Source of the DNA: Hyperoodon ampullatus
Lineage: Eukaryota; Chordata; Mammalia; Artiodactyla; Ziphiidae
Assembly (NCBI GenBank): GCA_949752795.1
Contig: OX457064.1
Span: 40,606,368 to 40,670,367 of the forward strand
Length of the DNA: 64,000 nucleotides
Direction of reading: 5' to 3'
Position numbers and translations under genes: made by a program. The notes under the pieces are model-generated. The model did not search any database and had not been told where the DNA came from. It was given only the letters and a program-made list of their open reading frames with translations. Positions 59,275-64,000 of this stretch are shown here, piece by piece (position 1 is the first letter of the stretch; every line of letters starts with the position of its first letter).

Positions 59275-59660
59275 GGTTGATATATATGGAATTTAAGAAA
59301 AAAAACGTCATGAAGAACATAGGGGTAAGACAGGAATAAAGACACAGACCTACTTGAGAATGGACTTGAGGATATGGGGAGGGGGAAGGGTAAGCTGTGA
59401 CAAAGCGAAAGAGAGGCATGGACATATATACACTACCAAACGTAAGGTAGATAGATAGTGGGAAGCAGCCGCAGAGCACAGGGAGATCAGCTGGGTGCTT
59501 TGTGACTGCCTGGAGGGGTGGGATGGGGAGGGTGGGAGGGAGGGAGATGCATGAGGGAAGGGATGTGGGAACAGATGTATATGTATGACTGATTCACTTT
59601 GTTATAAAGCAGAAACTAATTAAAAAAAAAAAAGATATGCAAATGACCAAAAAAAAAAAA
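59275..59660 (+). mobile_element. 5'-truncated L1 3' end, sense
   Basis: GGACTTGAGGATATGGGGAG, GGGAAGCAGCCGCAGAGCAC, TCAGCTGGGTGCTTTGTGAC and GATTCACTTTGTTATAAAGC match the 3' UTR type of the antisense L1 at 29.0 kb. Two A-runs (59622-59633 and 59650-59661) flank GATATGCAAATGACC, so the tail is complex. No clear duplication. Confidence 0.9.
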
Positions 59661-59901
59661 ATACTCTATTCCTTTAGAAGTATTAAAAGTATTTTCTGTT
59701 TTCACTGCTCCACATTCTTCACAGCCCTGCGTCATTGCGGTTGGTTTGGATGGTATTATTCCAGGGATTTCTTGCCCATGTTACCTTGAACACTGGAATT
59801 AGAAATGTTAACAATGGCTCACTAGTGATAGATTAAATTGGGATTCTCTTTATGTCAGTTAAGTGAGTATTTATTGAGCAAGTACTTTCCTCTGTGGATA
59901 G

Positions 59902-59949
<48 letters not shown>

Positions 59950-60149
59950 TGTGACATGGCTTGGCAGTATGCGAATGAAAGGCATAGATATTTATGGTAA
60001 AAGGTAGTCTGTAAACTCAATGCTGTACACAAGTTCAAAACATAGTTGAGGAACAGCGAAAGGAGAGGTTTGTTCCATCTGAGGGATCTTAAGAAGACTA
60101 TGGTTATGTGGAAAACTGGGGAAAAAAACCCACAAAACCCTAGTTTTGG
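59661..60149. other. unique stretch with (TG)n
   Basis: Nothing recognised apart from the (TG)n run at 59903, listed separately. Confidence 0.5.
59903..59948 (+). repeat. (TG)n microsatellite, 23 units
   Basis: An uninterrupted TG run of about 46 nt. Such runs are often polymorphic and can adopt Z-DNA. Confidence 0.97.
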
Positions 60150-60310
60150 CTTCTTTCAGGCTCAAGGACAAATCCCAGCTCAGCTAATTTTGTAATTTGT
60201 TGATGTGGCAAGTTATTTGGTGTTCCTGAACTCCTAGTTTCCTAATTTGGAAAAGAAACATAAAAGTACTCTGTGGTTTGGGGTGGTAAGGGACTATTAC
60301 AGAATTAATA
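60150..60310 (+). mobile_element. MIR SINE fragment, sense
   Basis: GGACAAATCCCAGCTCAGCT, then GTGGCAAGTTATTTGGTGTT, CCTAGTTTCCTAATTTGGAA and a GGTGGTAAGGGACTATTACAG region. Weak but ordered. Confidence 0.6.
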
Positions 60311-61114
60311 TTGTTAAAATACTTTTACTAGTAATCCCTCAATTACATTCCTTTTATGATATGTTTTCACTGATGTTATTACTATGCTTATTATTACTAA
60401 TTGTTAATTTTACTGTTGAATAAGGGGGAATTTAAGCCATGACCTAAAATATGAGGAAGACTTTATAGGCTTTCCATCAAGGAGATGGAAAAGGGATGGC
60501 TATTCTACTCAGATGCGATGGGCACTGTGAGCAAGGGGTTGAGGCTGAGACAGTATAAGGCCCATGGTACGCCTGGAAAGAGTTGCTAGTATCAAAAATC
60601 TTCTAAGTGGAAAACTCCTATTTTGTAAGACCAAATGAGATTAGATGAGATTAGACCTTGTCTAATCTGGAACTCATAATTTAGCCAAATAAGCTGTGAT
60701 CCTTGGAGAACATATAAGCTATACAAAAGTGCATCTTAGTGGGGAGCGATCCTCTGACATTAACTAAATTATCTAGGCATAATGTAGAATGCTTTCTCTA
60801 TTGGTTGAGAGATTAAAGTTGGTCATTGTATGGTCTCATTCACTATAAAATTTTGTAATTCTGGGTAAAAATACTATCAACTTAAATCAGATTATTTCTA
60901 GATTTTTTTTCATGAAATATTTTTGTTTCATCCATAAATGTTTGTATTTAAGAACCTTTTATATACAGTATAATACTCTGATATTCTGCAATTAACATTG
61001 TATTGTTTATATTTTCAATATGTTTATAGAACTCAACACCATAATTTAATGATCACAAAAATATGCATGTAATGATAGCATAAAGTTGTGTGTAAATAGC
61101 CTGTATTTATGGAA
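60311..61114. other. unique AT-rich stretch
   Basis: No gene or confident repeat. A small hairpin GATTAGA-CCTTG-TCTAATC lies at 60649-60667. Confidence 0.45.
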
Positions 61115-61622
61115 TGCAGATTTCCACATCTTCATTCATCTGTCAAAGGAAACAGGTTGCTTCTATACCTTAGTTATTGTAAGTAATGCTGCAGTGAACA
61201 TAGGGGTGCACATATATTTTGTAGGTAGTGTTTTTGTTTTCTTTGGATAAATCCCAGGAGTAGAATTGCTGGATCATACAGAGTCCTATTTTTAATTTTT
61301 GAGGAACCTCCATACTGTTTGCCATAGTGGCTGCACCAGTTTACATTCCCACCAACAGTGCAAGAAGTTTCCCTTTTCTCCACATTCTCACCACCACTTT
61401 TTATTTCTTGTCTTTTCAATAATAGCCATTCTGACAAATATGAGGTGGTATCTCATTGTGATTTTGATTTGCATTTCCCTGATGGTTAGTGTTGTTAAGC
61501 ATCTTTTCATGTGCCTGTTGGCCATTTGTATGTCTTCTTTGGAAAAATGTCTATTCAGGTCCTCTGCCCATTTTTTAGTTGGATTACTTGCTTTTTTGAT
61601 AATAGAGTTGTATGAGTACTTT

Positions 61623-61838
61623 TTTTTTTTTTTTTTTTTTTTTTTTGCGGTACGCGGGCCTCTCACTGCTGTGGCCTCTCCCGTCGCGGAGCACAGGCTC
61701 CGGACGCACAGGCCCAGCGGCCATGGCTCACCGGCCCAGCCGCTCCGCGGCATGTGGGATCCTCCCGGACCAGGGCACGAACCCGTGTCCCCCGCATCGG
61801 CAGGCGGACTCTCAACCACTGCGCCACCAGGGAAGCCC
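61623..61838 (-). mobile_element. CHR SINE (CHR-2-like), antisense
   Basis: A 24-nt T-run (reversed tail), then GCGGTACGCGGGCCTCTCAC, ending in GCGCCACCAGGGAAGCCC. The duplication TGTATGAGTACTTT is at 61609-61622 and 61839-61852, perfect. It keeps many CpGs, so it is among the youngest copies. Confidence 0.96.
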
Positions 61839-62226
61839 TGTATGAGTACTTTATATATTTTAGATATCAACTCCTTATCAGATAAATCATTTGCAAATAT
61901 ATTCTCCCATTCAGTAGGTTGCCTTTTTGTTTTGCTGATGGTTTCCTTTGCTGTGCAAAACCTTTTTAGTTTGATTTAGTCCCATTTGTTTATTTTTGCT
62001 TGTGTTGCATTTGTCTGAGGAGACAGATCCAAAAAAATATTGCTAGAACTGACGTTAAAAAGCAGAGCATACTGCCTGTGTTTTCTTCGAGGAACTTTAT
62101 GGTTTCAGGTCTTACATTTTAGTCTTTAATCCATTTTGAGGTTTTTTGTGTTTTTTTTTTTTATGCAAGAAAGTGGTCCAGTTTCATTCTTTTGCATGTA
62201 GTCATCCTATTTTCCCAGCACCTTTT

Positions 62227-62428
62227 TTTTTTTTTGCGGTACGCGGGCCTCTCACTGTTGTGGCCTCTCCCGTTGCGGAGCACAGGCTCCGGATGTGCAG
62301 GCTCAGCGGCCATGGCTCACGGGCCCAGCCGCTCCACGGCACGTGGGATCTTCCCAGACTGGGGCACAAACCCGTGTCCCCTGCATCGGCAGGCAGACTC
62401 TCAACCACTGCACCACCAGGGAAGCCCG
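62227..62428 (-). mobile_element. CHR SINE (CHR-2-like), antisense
   Basis: T-run, then GCGGTACGCGGGCCTCTCAC to CACCACCAGGGAAGCCC. The duplication TCCCAGCACCTTTT is at 62213-62226 and 62429-62442, perfect. Second SINE in the same antisense L1 fragment. Confidence 0.95.
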
Positions 62429-62574
62429 TCCCAGCACCTTTTATTGAAGAGATTCTTTTCCTCATTGTATATTCTTGCCTCCTTTATCGTAGATTAATTG
62501 ATGATAGAAATGCTGATTTATTTCTATATTATTTTAATTCAAATTTATTGTGTTAAAAGTGAGAATTAAATTTT

Positions 62575-62860
62575 AGATCACCTTGTCATTCTCTAACCAT
62601 GTATTTGTTCATTGGAAGGTATAAACTATAGTCTCCTTCCCACTTCCACATTTCCTGTCATTCCCTCCCTGAATTATTTTTCTCCATAGCAATTACTACC
62701 AATATATTAGGTCACACTTATTTGTCTTATTTAGTATCTATCCCTCCTGCATAAGGGCAGCAGGTTTTGTCTGCTTGCATGCTGCTATTTCTTCAGATTT
62801 AGAACAGTGCTTGTTACGTAGCATGTGCTTCGTAAAAATTTGTTAAGTGAATAATTATAC
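62575..62860 (+). mobile_element. L2 LINE 3' end, sense
   Basis: ATCACCTTGTCATTCTCTAA, then TTTTTCTCCATAGCAATTAC, TAAGGGCAGCAGGTTTTGTC, and AGAACAGTGCTTGTTACGTAGC, then GTGCTTCGTAAAAATTTG. Textbook L2 3' order. Confidence 0.85.
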
Positions 62861-62930
62861 TACTTTTATTTTGGTCAGTTTTTTAGTCCATTTATCTTTT
62901 AAGTAATATATGTTTTCTAAATATAAATGA

Positions 62931-62949
62931 GGACTGTATACAACAGTCC
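62931..62949 (+). repeat. short perfect inverted repeat
   Basis: GGACTGT-ATACA-ACAGTCC, a 7-bp stem with 5-nt loop. A second dyad (TTTATGTC…GACATAAA) lies near 63040-63061 in AT-rich DNA. Probably chance. Confidence 0.85.
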
Positions 62950-63117
62950 TTTATCTATATTATGCTCTGAAAATATTTTCCTAGTTTGTAATAAATACTA
63001 AATAAATATATGTATAATCAATAAATATATACATTTATTTATGTCAATATAGACATAAATATTGTTGATATTTCAATATTGTCAATATTTATGTCAGCAT
63101 AGATGTTTTAGGAATAT

Positions 63118-63479
63118 AAAGAAATAAAGACTAGAATGGTGGTTACCAAGGGTTGGAGAGTGGAGGAAATGGGGAGATGTTGGCCAAAGAATTCAAAGTT
63201 ACAGTTTTAAGATGAATAAGTTCTAGGGATCTAATGTGTAGCACAGGGATTATAGTTAATAGCAGTATACTGCATAGTTGAAAGTTGCTAATAGAGTACA
63301 TCTTAAGCGTTCTCACTACAAAAAGAGAGACGGTAGATATGTGATGTGATGGAGGTGTTAGCTATCACTATAGTGGTAATCCTTTTGCAATATGTAAGTG
63401 TATCACATCAACAAGTTGTATACTTTAAACTGACACCATGTTGTATGTCAATTATATCTCAATAAAGTGGGAAAAAATA
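63118..63479 (+). mobile_element. L1MA/L1MB-like 3' end, sense
   Basis: AGAATGGTGGTTACCAAGGG, AGTTGAAAGTTGCTAATAGA, TCTTAAGCGTTCTCACTAC, TGTTGTATGTCAATTATATC, then AATAAAGTGGGAAAAAATAG. Same 3' UTR type as the L1M ending at 8056. Confidence 0.9.
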
Positions 63480-64000
63480 GTTGTTTTAAACTTGTGAACA
63501 TCTGTTCATCTTTTCTTTTGCAATTATGATTATATCCATAGCTTTCAAGATTAGAATTTTCTCTGTTTTTGAGGTTGTAAAAAGTAATTCAGTTCTATTA
63601 GATTTTACTTTATGGTGGTTTCTTTTATTATTTTTTATTATTATTTTATTTAGGTCTTATTTGGGTTGATGATGTGGGTTTAAAATTATGTTTTCATATT
63701 CATTGTTTTACTAGTTTTTGAATAAATATCATGACTTTATTTTTGTTTCTTTTATCATGTATTGAATTACTGTGTGCAAGCTATAAATTATTTTCCATTT
63801 GTCACATTGTTTTATTGATCAGAATGAAACTTTAGATACACTTCAGCATAATTTGGTAAGGCTCAAACAACTACCAATGATGTTTAGTGGGGTTTTCAGC
63901 ATCTAAATAGATATGAAAATACTCAACACCTTTAAAATAAGCAGCTTTTCCATCTCCCCAAATTATATTTGTCTTAAATTATTCACATTTTTAAATATTT
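63480..64000. other. unique AT-rich stretch
   Basis: No gene or confident repeat. A TTATTATT-type low-complexity patch lies at 63626-63650. Confidence 0.45.

Larger units (their letters stand above)
61115..62503 (-). mobile_element. L1 ORF2 C-terminal fragment, antisense
   Basis: Reversed L1: TTGTAAGTAATGCTGCAGTG, AACATAGGGGTGCACATATA, GTTTACATTCCCACCAACAG, TTGATTTGCATTTCCCTGAT, TCTCCCATTCAGTAGGTTGC, and TTTAATCCATTTTGAG. Truncated at both ends and interrupted by two antisense CHR SINEs. The 226-codon plus-strand frame across it is an antisense artefact made by L1 plus SINE. Confidence 0.92.

Noticed and set aside
61299..61979. 226-codon plus-strand open frame, the second longest in the window
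   Set aside because: It is the antisense of an L1 ORF2 fragment running through an antisense CHR SINE. No independent protein signal.
62931..63061. Small inverted repeats as a possible microRNA hairpin or origin
   Set aside because: Stems of only 7-8 bp in AT-rich DNA are expected by chance.

Overview
This is AT-rich, CpG-poor mammalian nuclear DNA, and no conventional protein-coding gene can be supported in it. It is best read as intergenic or deep intronic sequence. The many tRNA-Glu-like CHR SINEs start with GGGCTTCCCTGGTGG, carry A- and B-box-like blocks and still have near-perfect target-site duplications. The younger L1 copies have a 3' UTR type I associate with cetartiodactyls. Together these point to a whale or dolphin, most likely a toothed whale. 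The species cannot be named from the sequence alone.

Layout. 1-1.95 kb: mostly unique, with one MIR-like trace. 1.95-8.06 kb: an old, nearly complete sense-strand L1M with dead ORF1 and ORF2, split by four CHR SINEs. 8.06-14.4 kb: unique sequence with MIR, L2 and a short L1M 3' end. 14.4-19.85 kb: a 5.4 kb stretch with no repeat I recognise. It opens with a CpG-containing block (14.69-15.05 kb) ending in CAG|GTAAGG, the best candidate for a real, unidentified exon or promoter. 19.85-29.0 kb: MIRs (one split by an MLT1 LTR), L2 fragments in both orientations, two CHR SINEs and an antisense L1M piece. 29.02-35.95 kb: a near full-length antisense L1 with a GC-richer 5' UTR, frameshifted ORFs and an RT block that stays open for 245 codons. 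36-46.4 kb: two antisense HAL1/L1M ORF1-side pieces, an L1 3' end, a small hAT-like element with an 8-bp TSD, two MLT1 LTRs and an (AT)n run. 46.4-57 kb: mainly unique, with L2, MIR and one antisense CHR SINE. 57-64 kb: L2, L1 3' ends, a (TG)n run, an antisense L1 ORF2 piece carrying two antisense SINEs, and a final L1M 3' end.

There are no operons or interacting gene sets. The window is a layered record of retrotransposition: L2 and MIR are oldest, then hAT and MaLR LTRs and L1M/HAL1, then cetartiodactyl-type L1, then the CHR SINEs that interrupt the older elements. SINE orientation follows the A-rich strand of the host L1 in all six cases inside conventional L1 copies. Three CTCF-like 14-mers (20.5, 25.7 and 52.2 kb) and the 14.7-15.05 kb block are the only candidate functional signals. 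All family names come from memory of consensus sequences, without a database search, so subfamily labels and edges are approximate.
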